From assembly GCA_943736015.1 (NCBI GenBank), contig OX031060.1:2562001-2626000 (forward strand): 64,000 nucleotides of DNA. The letters run 5' to 3'. Each line of letters starts with the position of its first letter. The stretch's first letter is position 1. Shown here in pieces: positions 33,304 through 44,724 of the stretch. This DNA is from Tridacna crocea (lineage: Eukaryota > Mollusca > Bivalvia > Cardiida > Cardiidae). The notes beneath the pieces are model-generated. The model searched no databases. It had not been told where the DNA came from and worked only from the letters and a program-made list of their open reading frames with translations. The translations under genes were made by a program, and so were the position numbers.

Positions 33304-33564
33304 GACCCCCGGCACCTGAAGTTGCAATTATTGGAGTCACTGAGACGACCTTGACCCTTGATATCACAGATGAGTTATGGGAGGGTTACAGTATCATTGT
33401 CAATTCCGGTGTTCAGAACGATACGGACCGGCTGGAATTTACGTCGGAGGAATTGCCTTACGATATAGGACATCTTGTAGCTGGGACAGAATATACTATT
33501 GAAGTTTTCTCCATGATAGGAGGAATTGTTGGTGAAAACGGACGTCAGGTTTCTTCGTATACTA
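33304..33564 (+). CDS. exon: FN3 domain 7
   Basis: The acceptor GTATTTTCAG ends at 33303 and the donor GTAAGT starts at 33565, giving 261 nt in phase 1-1. It opens GPPAPEVAIIGVTETTLTL, then YSIIVNSGVQNDT and HLVAGTEYTIEVFSMIGG, closing SSYTS. The B strand has TLTLDITDELWEG, with no Trp in the usual place. It is the last exon before the intron that took the 11.5-kb transposon. Confidence 0.88.
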
Positions 33565-33935
33565 GTAAGTAAAAAATATTTATTTCACACTACAATTTAA
33601 CGTCCAATGAAATCGCCGTAATACTACCACGTGAGTACAGAATATCTTAGCCTATGTTAGACACTGTACAGTCCAATACGGATTTATCAGAAGGAGGCAA
33701 GAGTCTAATACGCATATTTCAGAACGAGGCAAGAATCCAATACGGATTTTTCAAAACGAGGCTAGAGCCCCGAATATCGATATCGGACTGGAAGAGTAGT
33801 CTAGCGAACTCTGTTGTAAAAAAAGCAACTTCATAAACCTCTTTTGATATGTTTTGATTGATATTTTTTATTTATTCACATTGAAATGGCCATACACTTG
33901 TTTACTTTAAAGTCAATACAGAAATGTGAAATAAA

Positions 33936-34107
33936 GAGGTCATTACAATGCTTGGGTACAATATTAAATTCAATTGGATTCATACATTGCAGAACCAGTC
34001 TATATTTTCGACTCGACTGTCGCCTCGTCCAAAATATAGACTGGTTCTGCAGTGTACTCATGCAACATAAATCAGAATTGTACCAAAGCATGTTAAATAA
34101 CCTCATA
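33936..34107. repeat. foldback element with nested perfect arms
   Basis: Inner arms 33989-34008 and 34031-34050 (GCAGAACCAGTCTATATTTT) pair perfectly. Outer arms (GAGGTCATTACAATGCTTGG and its partner) pair with mismatches. The two overlapping ORFs on opposite strands are by-products of the palindrome. Confidence 0.8.
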
Positions 34108-34617
34108 TAATACCATATTTGTAGCCGCAGGGGGTGAATAACTACGGATGGATATTTTTTTAATATATTCCTCAGTGGTATATCATCTTATGAATATCTC
34201 AGGTTAAACGTCTAGTTTGCAGACAATATTTTTATCGCGATGAAAACCTCTGTTTATTGAAGAAGGAAGATTTTCTTTACAAGTTCAGGTTTTAAAAAGC
34301 GTTATCAGACAAACAGGTTCTCTCCTACAATTTGTGTAACAATTTGTCTAACAAAACATAAACACTCGCTTCATTTGCTCCTTGTTTTAATTAGTCTACA
34401 GCAGATGCTCTCAATTTTCGAAAGTTCATTTAGTTTAGAAGATGATGGGAAACAATACAAAATGTGCAAAATTGGCGTTTGGGGGAACAGGAGGGGACTG
34501 ACTCCTTGTCCCTACGCATAATATATATTTTTTTAAAACTTAAACTATCTATATCATCAATGAGCTACATAACGCCTTTACCGCACGAAAGTTAGCCCTG
34601 AACCTCTTTCTGATTAT

Positions 34618-36146
34618 ACTAGGTTCACACTGTCGCAAGATCAGTTACGAGAGCCACGATTCTCAATCCACAGCTAATCGTGAAACTTTTGATTTTTTTT
34701 TGGTTTGGATACGAGATGATACGAGTAGAGACGTTAAGAAACGGTTACTTGCGCTTGGATGCGACTTAATTGTGATTGGTCATTTCAGTTCACAGGACCA
34801 TTTACGATCCCGTCTTACGTTCGTATAAGATCCATTCCGATCCGATAAGATTACCCCGTTCAAGTCTGCGGTTGAATCCCGATTCGATATGATTATTACG
34901 AGGGAAAGTCACGAGTTATGGCGATGTAATACATAATGATACGTTGGATAAGTCGAGATACGTTTATTGCGAAACGATGCGCTCTGTTTTTGCTAAGATA
35001 CGATCGTTGTCGCGAGGGAGAGCTGCGATTGGACCCCGATGAGCATATATGGGCCAAGACTGTCTACAGACTAATTAATTGTTGAGGAAAGTGATAATGT
35101 GATATCCTCAGTATGCAGATTTTATACCACCAGAGGAGAAGAAGACGAGTAGTTGCCAGAAAAGCAACAAACACAACCGGCAGGGTCAGGAGAACGGTAG
35201 TCAGAAAGCTCTGGGTGTGACCATGGCTCACAGAAGAAAGAAGCCAACAATACGGTTAGTTTTCTAGCCTCCTCGACACATCATACAAAAAGATCGAAGT
35301 TGCCTTCATGACAGATAAAATAGACATAAACGTATTGTTTAGTTGATCTCATTTTAGATTTAGATTAAAATCATGTTTTCAGAATGAGAATTGTTCTTTT
35401 TTATCTTTTTTGCACACCGCCATAGAAATTTTCCGTTAAGTAGAAAAATAAGTGCATTCAAGCATTTTTGCTGCATATCTTTAGGATAAGTTAACCATTT
35501 TTTTTTCGGGATGGCTTCTGGTTTTATTTCCAGAATTTTTGGTGTTGGAAAGCTGCTACGAATAGAATCTGAATGTTAAATGTTGAAGGGAGTATGTTTC
35601 TTTTAAACACCATGTGCTGTTGCTGCAAAGGATGCCGCATTTATTACTTAGACTGTCTCGATGTGAGGGATCAAAAGGAGAACTTATCCCATCCTATCAT
35701 CCAGCAAATCGAACCAGAACTTAGCCTTTGCCTTGGCTAAGATTGGTCCCGATCAACACGATTCAGAAGTACGAATTTATGCGATCTGCTACGTTTTGTT
35801 TCGATTCAATACAATTATATGCGGTGACCACGATTGAAAATCAATCGTGTTGATCGTAGAAAATTTTTTGACAGCCAAAAAATTTCATACGATTAACACG
35901 ATTGCCACGATTAACATCAAGTTCTGATACGACCTGATAAGATCATCACGACTTGCTCACGATCAAGACCACGATTTCAATTGTCGTGCGAATCGTGATA
36001 GTAGGAACGTAGCATAAACAAATTCATTCGATTAACACGATTGCCAAGATTAACATAAGTTCTGTTACGACCTGATAGGATCATCAAGACTTGCTTACGA
36101 TTGAGACCACGATTTCGATAGTGGGGCGAATCGTGATAGTGGGAAC
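34618..36146. mobile_element. TIR element, CTAGGTTC(A)CACTGTCGC ends
   Basis: The left end ACTAGGTTCACACTGTCGC is mirrored at 36146 by a sequence ending GATAGTGGGAACATTGC and at about 36013 by a near copy. The last 138 bp are tandemly duplicated (about 35875-36012 and 36013-36150). The interior repeats short GATTCGATACGATTA-like words. No ORF of note is present. It ends about 90 bp before the ISL2EU-like element. Confidence 0.55.
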
Positions 36147-36273
36147 ATTGCATAAGCGAGCAAAACTCTTTAACGATCCGTGTTTGTCTTGACTATGACA
36201 AATAGGGGCTTTGAAAATATCATGGGTAGTGTTTTCTACGGTGGCACAAAAGTGACATGGAAGATATATTTTA

Positions 36274-36624
36274 TACTACGTGCGCACGTAATAGTTATTA
36301 CGTGCCCACGTAATAGTTAATACGTGCGCACGCAATAGTATTACGTGCGCACGTATTAGTTAATACGTGCGCACGTATTAGCTACTGCGTGCGCACGTAA
36401 TACTATTGCGTGCGCACGTATTAGTTATTACGTGCCCACGTATTAGTTAATACGTGCGCACGCAATAGTATTACGTGCGCACGCAGTAGCTAATACGTGC
36501 GCACGTATTAACTAATACGTGCGCACGTAATACTATTGCGTGCGCACGTATTAGCTAATACGTGCGCACGTATTAACTAATACGTGCGCACGTAATAACT
36601 ATTACGTGCGCACGTATTAATCGA
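36274..36624. repeat. left subterminal array of ACGTGCGCACGT palindromes
   Basis: Sixteen copies of the 12-bp palindrome ACGTGCGCACGT or close variants repeat every 21-22 bp, separated by TAATAGTTAA-type spacers. It begins inside the TIR and extends 140 bp beyond the identical part. The transposase ATG follows at 36692. Confidence 0.95.
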
Positions 36625-36691
36625 CCAATCAGACCTCTACCCCTATGATGTCACTCTGGTAAACAAATATCAGTCGCGCTGCATTTTCACC

Positions 36692-37093
36692 ATGCCTCGA
36701 GTAAATTATTGTGTTCCTTTGTGTACTGCCGAATCTAAAGGTAACCTACCTTTTTATCGGCTTCCCAAGAAAGGAACGGGTGAAAGACAGACTTGGATAA
36801 GGCTGATTCGGAACGAAAACTTGCGAACGGAGTCTCAATGGACCAGCGTGTGCAGTCTCCACTTTGTTAATGGACGCAAGACATATGATGACTCTTGTCC
36901 TACAATCTTTCCAAGGTCGCAAGATTGGGAGAAAGTAATTTACACGTATAACAACAGATCTGACCCTGCAAGACCGAAATTCAGATCATTCAAAATGGTT
37001 CAGCCTCAGTCTTACAGGAAAAGACAGAAAACTGGTGAAGACGGAAGTACAGCAAGAGAAAAGAGGATGAGAAAAAGACTTTTTGATACACAG
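36692..37093 (+). CDS. transposase exon 1: THAP domain
   Basis: ATG in context ACCATGC starts MPRVNYCVPLCTAESKGNLP. The zinc-coordinating C2CH pattern is visible: Cys7, Cys11, then WTSVCSLHF giving the Cys and His. The invariant Trp and the TIFP motif of THAP domains are also present. THAP domains bind DNA, here probably the terminal repeats. A basic tail (RKRQKTGEDG, REKRMRKRLF) follows. The donor after GATACACAG at 37093 leaves phase 0 and joins 38428. An in-frame read-through would stop shortly after the donor. Confidence 0.88.
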
Positions 37094-37099
37094 GTATAC

Positions 37100-37330
37100 C
37101 ATATTCTTTTAAATCAATAGATGCAAATGGATGCATATTTTGGACAATAACCAACCAATCATTTTTTTTTTACCAAACGAGCCCGACTTTAAAACGACCA
37201 TGTGAAAGAAACATTTTGAAAAGATTATAGTAACCAACAATTTTTCCTTAACCCACAATGTTTTCATACCTGTCAGTGACAAATATGTCATCGGCAAAGT
37301 TGGATGTGTCAAATATTGTCTGTTGTTTGG
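37100..37330. repeat. diverged palindromic MITE remnant
   Basis: TTTTTACCAAACGAGCCCGA, CATTTTGAAAAGATTATAGT and GTTTGGTCAAGGGTTAA echo the family's ends. The core is damaged. Confidence 0.45.
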
Positions 37331-37409
37331 TCAAGGGTTAAAATCACAACCCGTAACTTACTAAGATTAAAGTTCAATCAAACAAACTAACAGCAAATCA
37401 GCTTAGTTC

Positions 37410-37960
37410 TTTACCAAACAACAAAGTTTTTAAATGGACCACATTCAAAGCATTTGCAGACAACACATCATACCAAATGATGATTTATGTTGCCACTCTT
37501 AAAGAAAACATTGTGAGAAAAGGAGAAAATGCTGTTTAACAGCATTCCTCCTTTTCCCATCTGGTTTTCAAAATGCTTCTTCCATATGGTTGTTAAGAGC
37601 TGGTATTGGCTTAACTCTTTACCACACAATCCTACCTTGTAATGACCCAACGAAGGCATGGGCGGCTCCAGAGGGGGGGACTGGGGGTCCGGACACCCCT
37701 GGAATTTTGGCAATAATGCGGTTGCCGGATTCGTGAAATGGTACTGGTTTGATATTGCACAGCATTTATGTAAAATACAGCCATAACTTTACAAAAGAAA
37801 GGTTCTAAATGTGGAGACTTCCTCATGGTTAGAACTGGAAACGTTGACTTTTCTTGTAAACGGCTTACATCCACTGAAATCCGTAAACCAAAGTATCATA
37901 TAATAAGACAAGTGTGTTTTCGGTGGGACCCCCCCTGAGAAAGATATCTGGATCCGCGCT
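37410..37960. repeat. two MITE copies with a nested G/C-rich element
   Basis: A full but diverged copy spans about 37410-37613. A second starts at TTAACTCTTTACCACACAAT (about 37613) and is interrupted at about 37672 by an element with ends GGCGGCTCCAGAGGGGGGG and CCCCCCTGAGAAAG. The second copy resumes near 37966 with GAATGCTGGTTACC. Confidence 0.55.
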
Positions 37961-38427
37961 TGGAAGGGGTGTTGTCGAAAGATTTTGAATGCTGGTTACC
38001 GGCATAATTATTCTCCTTTTCCCAAAAGGTTTTCCACCTTTCCCAAAACAATTTTGATTTTTTAGTTACCTTTAATTTGTCATCTGCAAGTGCTTTGAAT
38101 TAGGACTAGTTTAAAGAGGGTAGTCCACTGGCCTAACATTGAAAGGATTCAGTCTGTCTTTTGCTATTTCACAATATTTTGTCTAAAATATTACCCTTGA
38201 TCTTGATGGTGTAGTTTACTTGATTGAAGGATTGTTTAACTGGTATCACATATTCATGTATTTCCTGGGTTTCTGTAGTACAAGGCTGGTGCCCTGAAGT
38301 GTCTTGCCCAGGACACTCCAATAAAAAACATAGTGTATCCAGTGACGCTTTAACTCGGAGCCTCCACTATCTTTTGGTCCACATGAAGGTGTAATTTTTT
38401 CTTTTCATACTGTATTGTCTATTTCAG

Positions 38428-38544
38428 GCAAATATCAGTACCTTAAATGTGGAGAGAACATCATATACAGTAAGCTTGGATGAATCTACAATCGCAGATG
38501 AAAATCATTTGTTGTTAGAGACAGTCGGACAGCCAAATGCTCAG
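38428..38544 (+). CDS. transposase exon 2: linker
   Basis: The acceptor TCTATTTCAG ends at 38427 and the donor GTTATA starts at 38545, giving 117 nt in phase 0-0. It encodes ANISTLNVERTSYTVSLDES and then HLLLETVGQPNAQ. It has no motif of its own. Phase and position join the THAP exon to the DDE exon. Confidence 0.7.
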
Positions 38545-39042
38545 GTTATAATATTGTCTTTTTCTTAACTCTTTACCAGGCAAGAAATTTTTATGAAAGA
38601 GTCTGTAAATAACAGTTAAAATGTTACACAAAATATGCATCTTGTAGGGTTGAAAACTTTGTGGTTACTGGTACAAGTATTTTTGTCTTTTCCCAAAGTT
38701 AACTTTAAATTGTCAATGTTTTAAGATTTAGAATAAATTTTGTAACATTTATAACCCATGATGTTATCTTGCATTGTGGTTGAGAAAAACTGGCAAGACT
38801 GTAGCATAGCATTTCAGAGCCCTAGCATCGTACAAAGTTTTAGTTTTGGTTGCAGATTACAAATGTTATCAAAAGTATGAAGTTTGTTTCTCCTACAGGA
38901 GAAAGAAGTATGGAAAAAGGAGGAAATACAGAACACAAGCATTTTCTCCCTTTTTCACTCCTCAGTTTTTGATAGGTTCATAAAAGACCTGCATTCTTTG
39001 CTTTGGCAAGATGAACAAATACCTAAAAAAACAGCTGGTTAA

Positions 39043-39263
39043 CCCTTTACCCCATAAGGCATTTCTGTGGTATCTCTAATTGACCCTAAATAACAACAAG
39101 GATGAAGCCGTTTCTTATGTGTATATGTTACCTTTTGACAGCATAGAAAACATTGTGACAAAATGTGAAATTGCTTGTCACGAGCAATTTCACCTTTTGC
39201 CACAATGTTTTCCATAGGCTCCTGCAAGCAGTGAGTAGAAATGAGTATCTATGGAGTAAAGGG
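39043..39263. repeat. palindromic MITE, family B, full copy
   Basis: TTAA at 39039-39042 and 39264-39267. Ends are CCCTTTACCCCATAAGGCAT and TATGGAGTAAAGGG. The core is ATGTGAAATTGCTTGTCACG with its mirror. It sits in the second transposase intron. Confidence 0.9.
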
Positions 39264-39339
39264 TTAAGGAACAAAATCAAGTCAAAAAGACTTGTGCCTT
39301 TAAGACTATTATATTCCAAATCATAATTTTGTATTTCAG

Positions 39340-40501
39340 GAAAAAGCCTGCAAAAACCAAAAGGGTAGTACGGTAATAGTAAAAGACAAACTTCAACAGC
39401 TGCTCCAAAATATTCTAAACAAATTATCCTCCCAAGATTCTGACCCCGATCCAAACAGTATAAGGGAATTACAAGCCCTGCTGATTGTTGTGACCAAATT
39501 GCTTATGAATGTGGAAGAGCAGTTGGACTGTGTGGTTGAGTTAAGACATTATGACAGATTTTTCCTAAAAAGGTTTGAGGGAAGTGATTCGGACATTAGG
39601 TTTTTGGACAGGATTTTACTCCTACCAGGCTTTGATGACATTCTATCATAATATGCTGGAGCAGGAGGCAAAATGTTTACAGTACTGGGGCGCAAATAAC
39701 TCAACCACTAAAGATGGAGACAGTTTGAAATGTGGCAGAAAGAGAACACTTATTCCAATGGATGAAATGTTCATGACCCTAGTGAAACTAAGGCAAGGCT
39801 CTGCCAACTTGGATCTGGCAGAGAGGTTTGGTATTAGTGAAATCCATGTGTCACACATATTTATTACATGGGTGAACTTTATGCACAGTGTCTTGTGTAG
39901 TTTAGACATTTGGATGTCAAGGGGAAAAACAAGGCGTAACAGTCCAAATATATTCAAGGAAATTTACCAGGATGTACAGATTATAATTGACTGTACAGAA
40001 ATATCACTGGAAAGACCATCTGACTTTGAAGTACAGGCAGCAACTTACTCCACGTACAAGAGTTGCAACACGTTGAAAGACCTCATTGGTATAAGTCCAA
40101 ATGGAATTCCGACATTGATTTCAGATCTTTTCGAAGGGATTATTTCTGACAATCAGATAATTTTTGATAGTGGATTGGTTGAAAAACTTCAGGAGGGAGA
40201 TGCCATCATGGCAGACCGTGGATTTACAGGACGGGAGTCTCTTGCAAAACATAAAATTAGACTTGTAACGCCACATTTCTTGAGCAATAAAGACCAAATG
40301 CAAATACAGAATCTTGTTGAATCTGTTTCTATTGCTCGTGTCAGAATTCATGTTGAAAGGCTCACGGGGCGCTTGAAGCAGTGGGTCATTTTGTCTTCTA
40401 AAGTGCCTATCACTTTTTGGAAGCACATTAATCACATCTTCCAGTTGTGTGTAATGTTGGTTTTATTTTGGCCCCCATTAGTAGATAAGGACTCTGAGTA
40501 A
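39340..40501 (+). CDS. transposase exon 3: DDE_4-type catalytic domain
   Basis: The acceptor TTGTATTTCAG ends at 39339 and the stop TAA is at 40499-40501. The first part (KLQQLLQNILNKLS, then YDRFFLKRFEGSDSDIRF) is in phase with exon 2. At a T5 run near 39601 the frame moves by one base, and the rest reads WTGFYSYQALMTFYHNM to the end. Catalytic blocks: VQIIIDCTEISLERP (first Asp), LISDLFEGIISDNQII and EGDAIMADRGF (second Asp), and RVRIHVERLTGRLK (the Glu). A helix-turn-helix lies near LAERFGISEIHVSHIF. One extra T makes this copy frameshifted as read. Confidence 0.85.
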
Positions 40502-40520
40502 ATTGATGAGTGAGTGCAGA

Positions 40521-40569
40521 ACCATTCTAAGTGCCTATACATGTACATTGTATAGGCACTTAGAATGGT
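40521..40569. repeat. perfect hairpin between convergent genes
   Basis: Arms 40521-40539 and 40551-40569 (ACCATTCTAAGTGCCTATA) pair perfectly with an 11-nt loop. It starts 20 bp after the transposase stop, between the two convergent transposon genes. A role in 3'-end formation is possible but unproven. Confidence 0.75.
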
Positions 40570-40793
40570 ATTGAACTCATCCAACAAAATGGTGATGATA
40601 CACGTACTTTTCAACAGAATTATGAATGCAGAGCAGTCATTATTTAACAAAGTGAACTTGTCATCTGCAGATACAATTTTGACAAAGGTCTGAAATTTTG
40701 TCGTCTGGTAAAGATTTGAACCTTTATCCTGCAATGCCAACTGTCAACTCCTCTTGGAAATAATGCATTTGAAAACTTTTAAGTTTTAATTAA

Positions 40794-42060
40794 CCCTTTC
40801 CCAAACAAGCTCTGGTTTTTACTTGTCTGCCATACAAATCTTTTGAAAATACTGTGGGAAAGGAGAAATTGCTTGTAATGAGTGAAACTTAAAATTATCG
40901 TCTGCAAGCCCTTTCAATTGAGAAGAGTCTAAAATTTGTCGTTTGGGACAGGGTTAATAATTAATCTTTCTGTGCAAATGTGTTCCATTTTTACCCACGT
41001 ATTACTTGTCAGTAAAACAAATGTTAGCTATTAAAGGTTTCTCTGGAAAAGGGAAAAGCATCCACTTTCATAAATCTGACTGCAGGCTAACCAGAGTCTA
41101 AATTTTTCACTTACATTTTATTTCCATTTTCATCAGGACAAATGTTTTGAAGAAGTAACAATTACTAAATTTCAAAATTTTTTATTAAAATGGCACATTT
41201 TATAAACATGGTGAGTAAGTGTTGTGAATTTCAATCTATTACCACACAGTCCTGAATTAAGCATTTCACTATAAAAAAAACTTTTGAAAACATTGTGGAA
41301 AGATAGAAAAAGTGCTGGTAACCAGCATTTTCTCCCTTTCCAAGTTTCCTTTCTTTAGATGAGAGACAAATTTCATATTTCATTGACATTTTATTTGTGA
41401 TCTGCGAATGCTTTCAAAGTGAGTAAGTCTACAATTCTGTCATCTAGTAAAATAAATTATGTGTCAATTTTCCTTAGTCTTTTTTACATAATATATATTA
41501 TGTTTATCAGTGAAAGTCTTAAATGGAAGAAAAAATGCATAATTGTAGACATTGTGGACATCTTAAATTAACACATTACCAAACAACCTTGAGTTTTGAT
41601 TATCATAAGAAAGAAAGCTCTAGAAAACTTCGTGAGAAAAGGAGGAAATGCTGGTTACCAGTAGTTTCTATTTTCTCACAAGTGCTCTAGGTTTTACCTA
41701 ATGACAAATTTTTAGATTTGTCCAAATTCGGCAGACGACAATATAAACGTGATTCAAAAACTGAAACTTTACTTTAGATGTGTAGAAAAAATTTTGGGAA
41801 AAGGAGAAAATGCTGGTTACCAGCATTTTCTCCTTTTCCTGCGATGTTTTCAGAAGGCTGCTTCCTCTGGGTCGTAAAAACCAGGGATTGTTTGGTAGAG
41901 GGTTAAATGCAAATTCTTTGTTCTAACACATAGCATACAATCCCATCTTTTAACACTCCTTAGAAAGAAGGCTTTTCGAAAAAATTGTAGGAAAAGGAAA
42001 AAGTAATGGAAACATTTTCTCCTTTTCCCACAATGTTTTCTACCACTCAAGACCTATTTT
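40794..42060. repeat. cluster of five palindromic MITEs
   Basis: Copies lie at 40794-40953 (TTAA both sides, one core half lost), about 41234-41450, 41572-41690, about 41692-41902 (TTAA at 41903) and about 41920-42055. Cores read GGAAAAGGAGAAAATGCTGG or variants. They fill the space between the two convergent transposon genes. Confidence 0.75.
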
Positions 42061-42070
42061 TATCCTTTTT

Positions 42071-42637
42071 TTATAAAACCCCTGAGCTACCAAAGTAGGT
42101 ACAATGTTCATTGTGTGGAAGTCCAACAACTTTTTGAGAATGGCTTTCTTTCATAATGATTGTTTCTCCAAATGCTTTAAGTGAAAACTGGCTAGAAGAC
42201 CTTTTTCTTTCAATGGCTTCTTTAGGAGAAATATCTCTACAAGAATAAATGTACTTAATTTCAACCAATCCATGTGGATCTTTCTCTGAAGGATCTGTAA
42301 TCAGGCCATCAGGACTAGCAGCAAGCTGCCCAAATTCCAAATCAACAAACAAACCACACCCACAGACTGTTATATTTACACCTTGTGCTGCTTTCTGCTG
42401 CTTGTATTTAACGACAACAACTTCATTATCTATCCCATATTTGACAGCTGGAATGGATGTCAATTTTGGTTTTCTTATCTGAATAATATCTTTAACTAGG
42501 GTTCCAATATTTCCCTTTCCGACAAACTTTTTCGCCTTGCTTGCTGTAATCCTGCCTTTCTTGTGCCTGAACCACAATGGGTTATTTGCTTGTCCATGAG
42601 TTTGCTTTTTGATTTCTTTCTGTCGTGCCTCTGTGAC
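42071..42637 (-). pseudogene. transposon gene 2, exon 5: YqaJ-type nuclease domain
   Basis: On the minus strand the acceptor CTTTATAG precedes 42637. The exon opens VTEARQKEIKKQTHGQANNP, then LWFRHKKGRITASKAKKF. GLFVDLEFGQLAASPDGLIT, a gap of a few residues, and LVEIKYIYSCRD follow. That is the YqaJ/lambda-exonuclease-like signature: Arg-x-x-x-Ile-Thr-Ala-Ser, then Ser-Pro-Asp-Gly and Glu-x-Lys. The C-terminal YYYQVQ-type block is not recognised before the stop, so the domain looks shortened. Confidence 0.75.
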
Positions 42638-42689
42638 CTATAAAGGCAATAAATTAGCTGTTATCATTTATCGACTGCTTTCAAGTTAA

Positions 42690-43374
42690 CTCTTTATCAC
42701 ACAATCCCGACTTTTAATGACCCTGAGAAAAAAACCTTTTAGAAAACCCTATGGGAAAAGGAGAAAATGCTGGTAACCAGCATTTCATCCTTTTCACACA
42801 TTGTTTTTGACCCTGCTGGGAAAAAAATCAACCTTTTTCTTTCTTTACTAAACCTAATGTAAAATATTGCAGATGAAAAATGTTGCTTGCTTAAAGATTT
42901 GATGTCTTTAACCCTTTACCAAACAATCCCTGGTTTTCAGGACTCCAGAGACAGAAGTTGTTTGAAAACATGGTAACCAGCATTTTCTCCTTTTCCCACA
43001 ATGTTTTCTACCCTTCACAAATTAAATTTCATTTTTTGTGTCACATTAATTTTGTCATCTGCAAAAGCTTTCAATTTGGACAAGTCTAAAACTTTGTTGT
43101 TCCGTAAGGAGTTAACAGAACTTTATGTTAACTTTCTTACTGAGGTAATTTAATCCATTGCCACACTATCCCTACTTTCGACGATCCTGAGAAAGAAGCC
43201 TTTAGAAAACATTGTGCGAAAAGGAGAAAATGCTGGTTACCAGCATTTTCTCCTTTTCCCACAATGTTTTCTACCCTTCACAACACATATTTCAAATTTT
43301 CAGTCATTATTATTTTGTTGTCTGCAATTGCTATCGATTTGGACCAGCCTAAAATATTGTCCTTTTGTGATGAG
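42690..43374. repeat. three palindromic MITEs in an intron of transposon gene 2
   Basis: Copies at 42690-42905 (TTAA at 42686), 42912-43111 (TTAA at 42908 and 43112; one core half deleted) and 43154-43374 (TTAA at 43150 and 43375). The last has the full core GGAGAAAATGCTGGTTACCA. Confidence 0.8.
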
Positions 43375-43428
43375 TTAAACTGAGGTTGTTGATAAAAAAT
43401 TATAAGATAAAGTCTTATATGTAAATAC

Positions 43429-43524
43429 CTTAAGTTTTTGACAAACTATTTCCTCTGGAAGTTGATGAGTATTAATCCTCTCTTCTTCACCTTCACTAGC
43501 AGTATCAGTGCTTGAGTTAAGAAT
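43429..43524 (-). pseudogene. transposon gene 2, exon 4
   Basis: Acceptor TTTTCTTCAG and donor GTATTT on the minus strand give 96 nt in phase 0-0. It encodes ILNSSTDTASEGEEERINTH and then QLPEEIVCQKLK, an acidic linker. It joins exon 5 in frame. Confidence 0.65.
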
Positions 43525-43962
43525 CTGAAGAAAATGAATTAAATAGTTTTTCATGTATGTTGGGTTATTTTTTATCCTTTTTATCCTTTGCTTTTCATTC
43601 TAACCTTCACAATGCTAAATTCAAGTAAACTTGCTTTTACCATCAGTGCAGATCAAGATCAGACTACACAGAGCATGCAGACTAATCTTTGATCTATATT
43701 GTCCAATACCTTACTACAGGTTATGGTTGAAACAACCTTGCACAATGTTTGAAAAAAGTTCATCATGTTTACTCAGCATTGTAAATGTTGACAAAAGTCA
43801 ACGTAAATGTTAAAGAATACATTTGTCAACCACCTGAAAGATTGGCACAGTGCTGTCCCTGTGATTATTTTCAACAATGAAAAAGACACTGCATGTAAAT
43901 GTTACTTATTTCAAAGAAGCTCCAAGAATGGTTTTCATCAATGTTGAAATTTTAGTGCTTAC

Positions 43963-44126
43963 CATCAGCAAGCCTTTTTCATGAAGTAATTGCTTCAAGT
44001 CTTCTTTTAAGGCAGTGGTATCTAAGATGGCCTTTTTCATTCGTACACTGTACCCATCATAGTTTTCAAGAGGTCTTTTTCGTCATACAGAGCGTCCAAA
44101 TACATGTTTTTGGACAACACGAACAC
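43963..44126 (-). pseudogene. transposon gene 2, exon 3
   Basis: Acceptor CATTTCAG and donor GTAAGC on the minus strand give 164 nt, phase 1 to 0. Readable parts are VRVVQKHVFGRSV and RKRPLENYDGYSVRMKKAIL, separated by an in-frame TGA, then LKEDLKQLLHEKGLLM. The stop marks this gene copy as inactive. Confidence 0.6.
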
Positions 44127-44249
44127 CTGAAATGGGAGAATCAGATTTTTTGTAAAAATGTTAAAAGAACACAGTTTGATTAGCATGGATCTTTTGTTCA
44201 CCAAACATTTTGGTTTCCATTCTTAGTCCAAGTTTATTTCCAAATGCAT

Positions 44250-44345
44250 AACAGGGTTAGTGAGGCTCAGTGGTTAAAGCTTGTAATCTCAGACCTGTGA
44301 GGTATTGTGGTCACACTGATTGTGGTTCAAAGTTTCAAGTCCCAA
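44250..44345 (+). mobile_element. tRNA-derived SINE head, nested
   Basis: GAGGCTCAGTGGTTAAAGC resembles an A box and GGTTCAAAGTTTC (about 44322) a B box, in a tRNA-like spacing. It is inserted in an intron of transposon gene 2. Confidence 0.5.
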
Positions 44346-44547
44346 CAACAGACCTTCTGGTCACATGAGAAATATAAAATGAAAAAAAAATTGTCGAAAG
44401 CGACAGCAAACATTATAAATACACTTCGAAAGCGATGCAAAGCATCACACAAATGTCACAAATTTTCAGAACAAATGGGGAAAGCTTGTGATGTTTGTTG
44501 TAGTACTGTACATTGTATAATGAAAATGCACAAGACCTCTATTTTAA

Positions 44548-44690
44548 CTCTACCACACAATCCTGACTTTAAACAACCCAAACAAAGAAGCATTTTGAAA
44601 ACATTGTGGGAAAAGGAGAAAATGCTGATAACCAGCATTTTCTCCATTTCCCGCATTGTTTTCTACCCTATCAAAGACATTTTATAGATT
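44548..44690. repeat. palindromic MITE, right part truncated
   Basis: TTAA at 44544-44547, then CTCTACCACACAATCCTGAC. The core GAGAAAATGCTGATAACCAG with its mirror is intact. It ends in CTACCCTATCAAAGACA. Confidence 0.8.
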
Positions 44691-44724
44691 TTTTATCACA
44701 ACTGGACAATGTAAAAAAAAATAC

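Noticed and set aside
36274-36624. CRISPR-like regular array
   Set aside because: The spacers are not unique, the genome is eukaryotic, and the array is a transposon terminal repeat.
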